Source: Brienomyrus brachyistius (Eukaryota > Chordata > Actinopteri > Osteoglossiformes > Mormyridae). From it: 64,000 nucleotides of DNA. This document shows positions 24,001 through 33,700 of the stretch, in pieces; position 1 is the first letter of the stretch; the number at the start of each line of letters is the position of its first letter. A program made the translations under genes and the position numbers. The stretch spans positions 10,197,691 through 10,261,690 of the forward strand of contig NC_064540.1 of the NCBI RefSeq assembly GCF_023856365.1. Direction: 5' to 3'. The notes below the pieces were generated by a model. The model saw only the letters and a program-made list of their open reading frames with translations, made no database searches and had not been told where the DNA came from.

Positions 24001-25796
24001 AACTGAACTGAACTGAACTGAACTGAACTGAACTGAACTGAACTGAACTGAACTGAACTGAACTGAACTGAACTGAACTGAACTGAACTGAACTGAACTG
24101 AACTGAACTGAACTGAACTGAACACTAGCACTAACATCAATGACGGACAAAAGTCAGAGCAAGACGTGGACTGATATAGAACAGACAAGTCAAAATAACT
24201 AGGAACAGCTGGGCACAATTAGGGAAGCATACATGGATAATCAGGGGGGCGTGGCACACACGAGGATTGTATGAGCCGGGCGTGACAATTACTTAATTAC
24301 AAAAAAATTTCTTACAACCCATCTTCGAGTGATTTATATAGCAAGGATGAAAATGAATATGATTGTTTCGGAGAACGCATGCAGCACTCATGAAAAAGCA
24401 GTGAAGATAAACTTTAAAATGATTTTTCTACATATACTAGATAAACTATAAAAGGAATAATAATTAAAATTTCAAAGCTTACTAAGTTTTTTTTCTATGA
24501 CAGAGTAACAGAGTAAAAATAGTTTAGTGAAACTTTAACCCTCTGCGCTATAATATCCGTATACAGAATTGAAATTAAGCAAAAGACCAATTTTAATGTA
24601 GCTTATTAGCAATGCAAGAACTACCTGTTTATAAGAAGCGATGTTGATATTAATATCGGACATGGTCTAGCCATATAATATACTGCAGCCATTTTTCGAA
24701 TTCAGTACAAAATCCGCGTTCTTATGTCATTTGGCGCTACTACCAGTTTTTAAACCAGTGGAAAACCAACCTGTTGAAGTGCTGTAATTTTGGTACCTTC
24801 TCGGAGTACAAAAAGCACAGTACCTGGTGCAATGGAAAAGCGTCCTAACACATCTCATAAGCATATACTCCTACAGACCTCATCATGCACATGTACACTT
24901 TATATACTAAAATACCTCTCAGTGCACAGAAAGACTGTAACCCATTCCTTGCAGGCCTCGCTCTGTAGAAAAGGGAAGGTGACTTATTTCTGGTGTTTCT
25001 CACAGGTTGGGCTTGGAGGTGGTTCAAAGGCAGTGATGTGAGAGGTGAGGTCATGCATCTGAATCGAACTGCTCGCATGCAGACATGCTTGACAGGTATT
25101 CATGGCCCATTCTGCTGCCTCTTAGGTGCCCTCGATGGTGGGAAAGTGGTCTTACTCTGCCCCCCCGACCCAGATCCAACCCTCCCAGCGCTGATGTGCC
25201 GGCTGGGCTCGACCCTATCAGCGCTGGGTTTCTGCGTGTCTCTGGACTTGTGGTGCAGCGCTGAACTAAGCGCACTTGGTCCCGTGCCCTGGCTGCACTC
25301 GCGGCTTGACTGGCTACAGCGCCACGGCAGTGGAAAAGTCGTCCTGGTAATCACCGGCGCCGCCTGGAGGCAGGCGCAAGAGTGGGCACGCAGTGGGCAA
25401 GAGGCAGGCCGTCCTGACTCAACAGCACCCCCATGTGGCCTTCCTGCACGTGCTGACGTCTTCAGTGCCTCCCTCAGCTGCATCCTGGCCGACTGTCTGC
25501 AGGGCCGGGCAGGCAAGCGCTTTGTCTTAGCGCACTTTGAATCCTTGCCCCCACTGCCCCTAGGTGCCAGTCAGTGCTTGCCCGAGCTGTTCCAGGGTAT
25601 CCCACTTTATAGCCTGCCCTCTCAAAGCCTAGCCTTTCTCACTGAACTCATGGGGGATTGCAAAGAAAGAAGCAGGAGGCGTCGAGCATGCCGGTTGAGG
25701 GCGGGGTCCCGTGCCCTGGCTCTGGGACTCGGTAGGCCAGGAGACCCCTGGGAGGAGATTCCCTTAAATCCCTGCCAAACGCCCCACTGGGTGTGA
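16374..25796 (+). CDS. il17rc: Interleukin-17 receptor C, complete 16-exon gene
   Basis: Exons, all with GT-AG sites and matching phases: 16374-16493, 17693-17717, 18318-18449, 18811-18888, 19143-19246, 19518-19629, 20162-20203, 20514-20653, 20892-20957, 21407-21470, 22170-22372, 22571-22621, 23093-23144, 23657-23752, 25006-25044, 25126-25796. Total 1995 nt, 664 residues, close to mammalian IL-17RC. The first exon is a signal peptide (MMPHLWLLVAAALLSANFG; ATG 16374 or 16377). The extracellular part has paired cysteines, several N-X-S/T sites and the repeated PCLCFK|VW...CPF and PYLCVQ|V...CPF exon pairs. The 23657 exon is the transmembrane helix. The last exon is the SEFIR domain, with SLDLWCSAELSALGPVPWLH and ASLSCILADCLQGRAGK, which identify IL-17RC. 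Known role: co-receptor with IL-17RA for IL-17A/F, signalling through Act1. Same strand as il17re, 9 kb downstream. Confidence 0.95.
16495..16541 (+). repeat. (TAA)n microsatellite starting inside a splice donor
   Basis: About 15 TAA units begin at the second base of the il17rc intron 1 donor (CAG|GTAATAATAA...). The donor positions +2 onward are part of the repeat. Confidence 0.92.
17779..18003 (+). mobile_element. tRNA-derived SINE (+)
   Basis: A polymerase III A-box-like TGGCTCAGTGGGGTAAGC and B-box GGTTCGAACC lie about 35 bp apart. They are followed by a body (CTTGAGCAAGACCCTTAACC) and a 3' tail (CCCTACAAGGGATCAATAAA). Just upstream, 17748-17777 is the same tail in reverse orientation, so an older copy was interrupted here. 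Located in il17rc intron 2. Confidence 0.8.
18008..18182 (-). mobile_element. tRNA-derived SINE (-), inverted partner
   Basis: In reverse complement this reads GGCAGCATGTGGTTCAGTAG ... GGCTCAAGCCCGGCCTCAGT ... CTTGAGCAAGGCCCTTAAAC. It is the same SINE type as 17779-18003 but opposite in orientation, only a few bases downstream. Lacks a clear 3' tail. Confidence 0.7.
21008..21058 (+). repeat. (ATC)n/(ATT)n compound microsatellite
   Basis: ATCATCACCATCATC then about 11 ATT units, inside il17rc intron 9. Confidence 0.85.
23980..24123. repeat. Pentanucleotide (CTGAA)n array
   Basis: About 29 perfect copies of the 5-bp unit CTGAA (TTCAG on the other strand), uninterrupted over 144 bp, inside il17rc intron 14. 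Long open frames over it on the minus strand are artefacts of a stop-free repeat. Confidence 0.97.
24130..24292. repeat. Unclassified dispersed repeat, copy 2 of 3
   Basis: Shares the word order ACAGACAAGTCAAAATAACTA, GGAACAGCTGGGCACAATTA, GGGGGGCGTGGCA and GGGCGTGACA with 3280-3515 and 45620-45805. It abuts the CTGAA array, which may have grown from its end. Confidence 0.4.
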
Positions 25797-25984
25797 AAGA
25801 CCGGAGGGAGGAACTTAAGGTGATATGGGTCTCCCATGGGGGTAAGGGAGATTCAGAGAACCTGGCACTGAAAAGCACTGAACATTGACTTTGTTTTGCT
25901 CCTAGAATCCTCTTATATGTAGAATTTATGGAGATCTTTAAACATACCCTGGACAAAAATGAAGAAGAAAAACCCTTGATGTGA

Positions 25985-26290
25985 AAAGACGTGATTCACA
26001 TGGATGTCCATTCATATTCTTACACCTGCTTATCCCTAGCCGGTCCTGTGGGGGGAATGGGGCCTGGAGCCTGTCCCAAGTAGTATAGGATACAAGGCAG
26101 AGGTATACCCTGGACAGGATGCCTTCTTTACACAATATGGGCAATTTAGAAAAGCCATTTACCATAAGTGTTTGTCTTTGGACTGCGGCAAGAAATCTGA
26201 TTACTCGAAAGATACCTAAACAATACAGAGGAACATGCAAAAATTCCCCCACAAACAGAGTCCTCCTACCTGCTGAGGCTCTCAGGACAA
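25985..26290 (-). mobile_element. V-SINE-like element, reverse orientation
   Basis: In reverse complement it follows the SINE consensus order: GGAACATGCAAAAATTCCCC, TTTGGACTGCGGCAAGAAA, CAATTTAGAAAAG, CCCTGGACAGGATGCC, GCCTGGAGCCTGTCCC, then a CCATTCAT end. Inserted just past the il17rc stop, possibly in its 3' UTR. Confidence 0.7.
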
Positions 26291-26299
26291 TGTTGCTGA

Positions 26300-27915
26300 T
26301 ATTGCAGTGAATATGACAAGCTGGTCAGAAAATTTTAAGCTTTTAAGATCTGAATTTCTTTGGGTGTAATGGATTTGCACTGTACGACTGCCTGCAGCTT
26401 GGGATTCCAGCTCATCTTTAACCCGTCCTGAATTATACAGCCATTGTAAGGCTGCAATTCTTACACTTCTTGAAATGCGCTTTTTAGCATTTGTACTGTC
26501 AAGTGTATTTTGAAGGACTGATACAAAGTAATTTACTAATTTGCTTAGTGAATGTACATTTCACACACTATTAATGAATAGATGGTTGAAGATTCGAATC
26601 TTGGTACATTTGAATCCATTACTTTACTATGTCTTTCTCCAGTGTCAATTAAAACTGGTTGGGATAAAATTCTCACTGAATGCATATCTGATGGTAACTA
26701 AACTACTATGTATAACACTGCTTATCTATACAATGATAAATTAAGCAAGTACAACTATTGTCGGCATTGTCTGCAAAGACGTAAATAAATATATATACAT
26801 ATTTTTTTAAATGTGCTAACATTTTCTTTTATGGACATTTACACTGTTTATGACATAGAAAATACAAAGTCTACAAATTGTGCAATCAAGTTGTCCAAGG
26901 AATCTACATGATATCAGCTGTATTGAATATGAACTGAATATTAAACTAAATGAAGGATCGGTTTCTAAGTCTCCCAATACACATTTAGATTTTCATATTA
27001 AAGTAAAACAGGTAATTATTTTAACGAGTCAATTCCGTGGAGAATCGGCTGAAGAACTGACAAATTTCAATATTCCGACTGAGACATATAAACTTCTTAT
27101 CATATAAGGAGTTTTCAGCCGGTTTTTCAAAGTGAAGCTGTTTGAGGGGGGGGTGGTCTTACAATATTGTTGTAAACTGACAAAACATTGTTATTATTTG
27201 GTTTCTGAAAATGTCAAAATAATTCGCCGCCTCCGCCATTGAAGCTCATGAGACAGCGATCTGATTATGAAACATGTGATTCATTGCATAAATATTGGAA
27301 GCGCGCAACTGGGTTAAACGTTGATATTTGACTGTGCGTCATGGGCGCCAGAATTGAGAAACACTAAGGTGGCACATACAAATGTTGTGCAATTTCTTGC
27401 ACCATTGAGATGGGGGTGTGGCAAGAGGTTTCCACACAAATGAGTCTTTCAATATGAGTATCAGTTAGTTTGAGTTTAATGTTAATTGCATGACAAAATA
27501 GAATTAAGATTACCAGGATAACTGGCTGGAAGGTAGATAGATGAAAGGAACATCTTTTAGGTCAAGACTGTCCATTCATCAGTTAACAACTTAAGTTACA
27601 TCCACTGACAGCCTATTAAAACTCAGACTACTATACTTATCCTCTGTCTAACCAGTCTGTCTAATTAATTTAAAATTAGACAAACTGTTATTTAACATTA
27701 AACATTTATGTAACATAAACGACTTGATTCAAGAATTTGCGAAATAAAATTTACACACACACACACACACTACTAATCGAGCCTACGTTTAAATTTAAAC
27801 GAACCGATTGTCTTTCATCGATTACTGGAGCACTTTCCGTTTTACAAAATTTTTAATTATAATTCAAAACATAGTCGTTACAATGTCTGTATTTTAATCG
27901 ATTTTTTTAACGAAT
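26300..27915. other. Intergenic DNA between il17rc and the linker histone
   Basis: AT-rich, no exon recognised. An AATAAA at about 26784 is a possible distal polyadenylation signal for il17rc. A short (AC)n run lies at 27754-27770. Confidence 0.5.
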
Positions 27916-27920
27916 ATCGT

Positions 27921-27980
27921 CAGCTGCACCAGCTGATGGTTATTATTGATTAGTGGATCCGGGAGCTAGCCGTTTATAAA
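27921..27980 (+). promoter_or_regulatory. Candidate h1-8 core promoter: twin E-boxes and TATA box
   Basis: Two CAGCTG E-boxes (27921-27926, 27930-27935) lie about 40 bp upstream of a TATA-like TTTATAAA (27973-27980), which lies 130 bp upstream of the start codon. CANNTG boxes are bound by bHLH factors, including the oocyte factor FIGLA. Assignment is inferred from position only. Confidence 0.45.
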
Positions 27981-28110
27981 TCTGCACACCGGGGAACTGA
28001 AAGGATGGTCTGCTGCATGTTTGCGATTAGTTGGGGGGGAAGGAAAAAAAAAAAGTATATAGATAGTTACCACAGTAGCTTGCACTTTTAAAAGCCTTTT
28101 AATCTTAAAA

Positions 28111-29330
28111 ATGCCTCCGAGAAAGGCACCTGTAATTAATGCAATCTCTCCGGAAGAAAGTCTTTCTCCAGCCACCGATGAAATTACTAACAAGAAAAAG
28201 ACCAAGACGGCCGAAGAGGCTAAACCTGGTATAGGACGCATTGATCGGGAACGTTATCTTACTTGTTTTGTTTTTCCTCTAAATGCATATGCCCATCCGT
28301 TTTAATTTAGATGTCGGGAACCCCACAAACGCGGCAGCCGTGCGGAAGATGTCTGCCCATCCATCTACGCTGGAGATGGTTAAAGAGGCGCTTAAGGCAC
28401 AGGATTCCCGTAAAGGATCATCCGTCCAAGCCATACGAGGCTACATACTGGAGAAATACCCCTCAGTGGACGCTGTCAGGCTTAAGCACATGCTGCGCAA
28501 GGCCTTAATTAAAGGGCTTGAAGGCGGAGTGCTGGTTAGACCCCCGAACTCCTCAGCGACTGGTGCACAAGGGAGGTTCCGGGTGAGTGCCTACGAACTA
28601 CACATTTGGTCCGCTTTCTTTTGGATTGCATCGCTTTATAGGCGTTTCTCACATGTAGTGAGCAAAGGTTTACCGTTTTTGACATCCTTTAGTGCCTGAC
28701 TGCACAACACTACTACATTGCTGTGCTGCATAATACCTCGTCGGTCAAATGCTTGTCTGCCTTTTCTTGCGCTTTGTATATCTGCCCTGATTTTGTGGAA
28801 GAGGGTAAGGTTTGTTAACTTCATAGCTTCCTGTGAAAAACAAACCGAGAGACCCCAAAGAGTCAATGGAGAACTCTGATCCCAGTGGCAGAAAGGCTTC
28901 CGAAACTAGGGCTCCTGTGAAGAAGGTGAAGGGAAAAGCAGAAGGTAATGATCCCGCTAATCCATGCTTGAACCTGCCTTGTATGACCTGTACTGCTTAA
29001 TGGTAACGTGACTCACTTTCTAGGATCTGACAAGCCGAAGCCTGCAACAAAGAAACCAAAGGCCAAGCGCTCAAAGGTGGGGATGTTCCAAACGTGGCCG
29101 TGCTTCCAGTGATTGTTAGTGCTGATGTCCTATTTCTACAGGATTCAGTGTCTCCAGAAGACTCTGGCTCCAAGGTGGTTCCTGTTAAGAAACCTAAAGC
29201 CAAGAAGCCTGCTGGAGAAGAGAAGCAGGAGGACAAGGTGCTGAAACCAGTGCAGATCCCACCTAGTGAGGCTAGGGAGGACCGTGGTGCACATGCAGGC
29301 AGAAACTCTAAACGTGGAAAGACGAAGTAA
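28111..29330 (+). CDS. h1-8: Oocyte-type linker histone H1 (H1-8/H1M-like)
   Basis: Five exons join in phase: 28111-28228, 28311-28582, 28827-28944, 29024-29076, 29142-29330 (750 nt, 249 aa). The N-terminal tail is short. The 28311 exon carries the winged-helix globular domain (HPSTLEMVKEALKAQDSRKG through LEGGVLVRPPNSSATGAQGR). The remaining exons give a Lys/Pro/Ala-rich C-terminal tail with KKPKAK repeats, as in H1 proteins. Introns and a polyadenylation signal (29381-29386) distinguish it from replication-dependent H1 genes and fit the maternal H1-8/H1oo/H1M/B4 class, which binds nucleosomal linker DNA in eggs and early embryos. Its convergent neighbour is tmcc1, as near H1-8 in human 3q22. 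The h1-8 name is inferred from intron structure plus synteny. Confidence 0.85.
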
Positions 29331-29380
29331 CGTTTTGCTATGTTGGGTTATTTGTATTTTATATTCTAACTGCACTTTTG

Positions 29381-29386
29381 AATAAA
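29381..29386 (+). terminator. Polyadenylation signal of the linker histone
   Basis: AATAAA 51 bp after the stop codon, with no histone stem-loop, as expected for a polyadenylated H1 mRNA. Confidence 0.8.
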
Positions 29387-30293
29387 CTTCTAAACCTGAT
29401 GTTGAATTGTCCTGGTGTGGTAGTTTTGCTACCTGAGATGAGTACTTGACTCCAGTCATACTGGATTGCTGTCCACTTCTGGAAGGTTGACTGTGGTTCT
29501 GTGCTTGCAGAATGGCATGTCTACAAAGCTGTAGATGGCAGTTCACCTTTTACACCCAGCAGCAACAATCCTACCCAGCCTTTAGAGGATGTGGGCTATG
29601 AAAGTCGAGGGACATCCAAGTTGACTAGATTAGTGCGGAGTCTTAATTTCAGACTGCCCTCCTGCTTTGTATAATCCCCCCCCCAAATTAGCCAGAACTT
29701 GAACCACATCTACGGATTATCCAATAGGAATGTCCCAGAACTAGCTTCCTACTGGAAAGTTTGAGGAAGTTTCTTCGTGGAATACACCCCCCAGTCTCTA
29801 AATGTGGAGCCATTGAGTCTTGATATCAACTGAGGGGTGTTTGAGAATCCTGTTCATACTGGTTCCCATTTTTCAGATGGGAAGGTGGTCAAGGAATCAG
29901 TGAAATCACTTTTGCCTGTAGGTTAAGTGACCATGTGCTTGGACATGAGTTCTAACCTATAAATCCACACACGCGCACATCTCACACAGAATGGGTAATT
30001 ATCAATGAAACATTTGTAGTTTCCCATAAAGCATAGGCCTTTTCTCACTTAATAGGCCCATCTATCTCCAAATTGTATCTGCAGCAGAGATGTAACAGAC
30101 AGCTGAATAAAGTAGCCTCAATTTTGTACCTGTGTAACATAGCAATGTTTCTGCTATTATGGTTTCAAATTTCAGCTTCCCACAAATCCTTATTAAGAGC
30201 GATGATTTGTCTGCCATTCCTTAATTCTTAGGACATATTTAATTTTAATAGAAGAAAAACCAACATTTACTCATTTCGAGTAAAAACAGCAGG

Positions 30294-30299
30294 TTTATT
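30294..30299 (-). terminator. Candidate polyadenylation signal of tmcc1
   Basis: AATAAA on the minus strand about 480 bp past the tmcc1 stop at 30780. The convergent histone signal lies about 0.9 kb away. Confidence 0.6.
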
Positions 30300-30779
30300 C
30301 TTAAAAAAATAAAAGGGCTATCTGACAGGAAGCATAGAGTGAGCATTCTGCTCTTCAAGTAGGTTTCACGTATCATTCCTGTCTTCCTGCTGTAACAGGG
30401 ACCACCGCCTGGAATTCTCCCCATTGCCCCAGCAGAGCTGCTGGCTCCTGCTAAGATGGGAGGAGAAAAGGAGCAGGAAGATGGAGGGCAAAATAACAGA
30501 AGAGGGCAAAAAGGGAACAGGAAGTATATGGCAAACAAGAGAACTTAAGGGTGGTGACATAGAGAAGTGAGTGGAAAAAAGGAACCTTCCACACAATCAG
30601 TTTCAGCACAATAATAATAAACAGTGTCACTGAACTAGTAATAGAAACTGTCCTCTTCTAAATGTAAACAAATCACTTCTTGAAAAATTAGTAGGATGTC
30701 ACCTGACTCCACTGTCCCCATCTTTCCCTTCTTAAATAACGGCCAGTCCTGGTCATTTCAGGCATCGAAAAGAGGGGCT

Positions 30780-33700
30780 TCAGGCTTCTGAAGTAAAGTC
30801 CCAACCCCTCCAGAGCAGGGCTAGCAGTAGGAGGAGGCAGAGTGCGCAGCTGGAGTGACCGAAAGTCTGCAGGAGGGGCGGCAGGCAGTCGGCCACAGTT
30901 GTCATGGCAACCAGGAGTGCACCAATCAGCTTCCCCAGGAGCGTCCGTGCTGCGGCTCTCTCCGGATCCTCCTGCTGAGCCGCATGCTGCTGCTGCTCCA
31001 TCTTAAATACACGGGTCTGACAGGCCTCCAGCGCCTCCTGGAGGGTGGGGAGAAAAATGGCCATGCCACCAATCCTCCTATAAAGTGCTAAACTCTGCAG
31101 TGGATTAATACATCGTCGCTGTACAATGAAAACAACCGTGTCCACTTTTGACAATTGCAGCGTTTTACTATAATGGAACATGTGCACTCTCCTCCATCTA
31201 CTGACAGCATTTCACATGTAATTGACCAATGAAAAGATATTTTGAGGTCATCTATTTAACTAGTATCTCCAATAGCTGTCAGAAGTGCCCATCAAAACTG
31301 CCTGTCTGCCACCCTTTGTTTGCAACTAGTCAGATGGGGCTGTATGGGGATTCTTGGTCAAATATGAATTGTGATTTTTTTTTCACTCCAAATCAAGATT
31401 GTGATGTTCTCTCACAATCCTTCAGCAATCTATTTTTTTATTATTGTATTCTTGTACCGATACCCTCATGTCTCCCCAGTTTTTTTACCTTAGCACATGT
31501 TTCAGCTTTAGCCACCTGTGTGCTCTTCATTTGGGTCCCCTGTTTTCAAACATGACATCCACTCCTCCCACTCCATATTATTCAAACATATATTGGTCAT
31601 ATGATTTGTATTGGGGGGGGTGGCATGGGGGTGTAGTGGTTAGCACTGTTGCCTCACACCTCTGGGACCCAGGTCTGAATCTCCGCCTGGGTTACATGTG
31701 TGTGGAGTTTGCATGTTCTCCCCATGTCGTCATGGGGTTTCCTCCGGGTACTCCAGTTTCCCCCCACAGTCCAAAAACATGCTGAGGCTAATTGGAGTTA
31801 CTAAATTGCCCGTAGGTGTGCGTGTGAGAGTGAATGGTGTGTGAGTGTGCCCTGCGATGGGCTGGCCCCCCATCCTGGGTTGTTCCCTGCCTCGTGCCCA
31901 TTGCTTCCGGGATAGGCTCCGGACCCCCCGCGACCCAGTAGGATAAGCGGTTTGGAAAATGAATGGATGGATTTGTATTGGTCAGAATTTCCACATCAGT
32001 GCCCCAATAACAATATGACGTGACGGCAATGGTACTGTTTTACTTTGCAGAACAGAAAGTCCACAGTCCTGGTTTTTAGCGAACAACTCATTTCCAAATG
32101 CTAGATATAAACATAAACCTTGTCTGCTCTTCATTATAACGCCTGTTTTTCTGCCCCCTCTTCCTGTCACATCCTGTGATTTATTGATGCTGTTCAGGGG
32201 AAAAAAAGGAATGTTTTGTCTGATGCAACCCCACTAATGCAAGCATGGCAGAATTATTGTCATATAAGAATGCGATCACATGGGGACTGTGGATGTGACA
32301 TCACAATTCGGCCCTAGTATGAAATTGAATAGGGGTAGGAATCGAGATTGCAATTGAAAAACCATTAATCATGCAGCCCTAGCATCATGCTGATAGCTGT
32401 CGCTTGAAATCAGGAGACAGTTTGTGCTGCGGTTTGGTTGAGCCAGATACCGCTGTCAAAGTAAAGCAACAACCTAATCGGTCCGTGTATCATTCATTCT
32501 TTGAAATTATTGTTTCAAAATGAAAATCGAAAATTAAAAAAAACAGTATTCGGACATATATTATTATTATTATATAATTATACATAGATGCGTTCACACC
32601 TCTTAAAGTTCCTCTGAGGCAGTTCTGAAAACTTTTTTCAGTATGTACTCCAGACTACAGTAGGTACTCTTCATTTGAATACAAATTACTGTGGAGGTCT
32701 TTACAGTAATAGCTTGCTGATTGTTTGACCACAAGCAGCAGCGCCAATTTGGAATTTTGGTTTTGAAACAGAAAATTCAAAGAATGAATGGATTCCATCC
32801 TAACCTTCCTGTTTGAAAATAGTACTTATGTTTGTGTTAACATTTGCATTTGTTGGCAATTTGTATGGATTACATTATATTGCTCATTTTAACAACTTAC
32901 TATTTTATCTAGCAATCAAAGTTCAGACAAAACTCTGATTATGTTCACACATCTAGACTAGCTGGCAGTAACCTTCTTGGAAGATAGTGAACAAGATGAC
33001 GAAGCTCAAGCTAACTATTTGCCAGTGGAACCCATGATAAGAAAAGCCACACAAATCCATGTCTGCTGACAACAATCCAAGAAAGTCCATTTAAAACTAT
33101 TCACTAACCACTGTGTAAAGGTCAGTTTGTATCTGGGGTCTCATTACTCATGTCTCATTACTTTGTTTTAGGTTTATTTTTTGAAGTAGTTTGAGAGAAA
33201 GTGTGTTTTGCCATGCTCCTGAAATATTGGATTTTGGTGATAATATAAATGTATAAGAAGTTAAAAAAGTAAAAATCATTAAAGGCTCAGGGGGGAAAGA
33301 AAAACGGGAAGATGAGAAGTTGGTTTACCATCCATTCATTTACGTCGATGATCAGTTAGTAGTAGGTACTTAGCATGCCTTGAATTATCAAACGCCTAAC
33401 CTGGACATCACGGCCCTGCTCATAGGACTGATAGGCCACCTTCTCCTCCATGCTGGCCAACTCTTGTTTCAGGATGAAAATCTCATTCTGGTGCAATTCC
33501 GACAGGTCGTTCAATTGCTCCTCCAGATGTTCACACCTGCGGGTGGAGAAGGACCCGTGGACATCTTCAGATCTTCTGTGCACACTACACACCTACCGTA
33601 CAACCACACGGCAGTCCCTATGTCATACGTATCAGGAAACCCTGACATCTTCCTACCTTTTTCATATTTCCCCTAATGCTCCTACCCAAAGCACTCCTAC

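Noticed and set aside
23653..24218. Minus-strand open frames rich in FSSVQ repeats
   Set aside because: They arise from the stop-free CTGAA/TTCAG array in an il17rc intron; no flanking coding signal.
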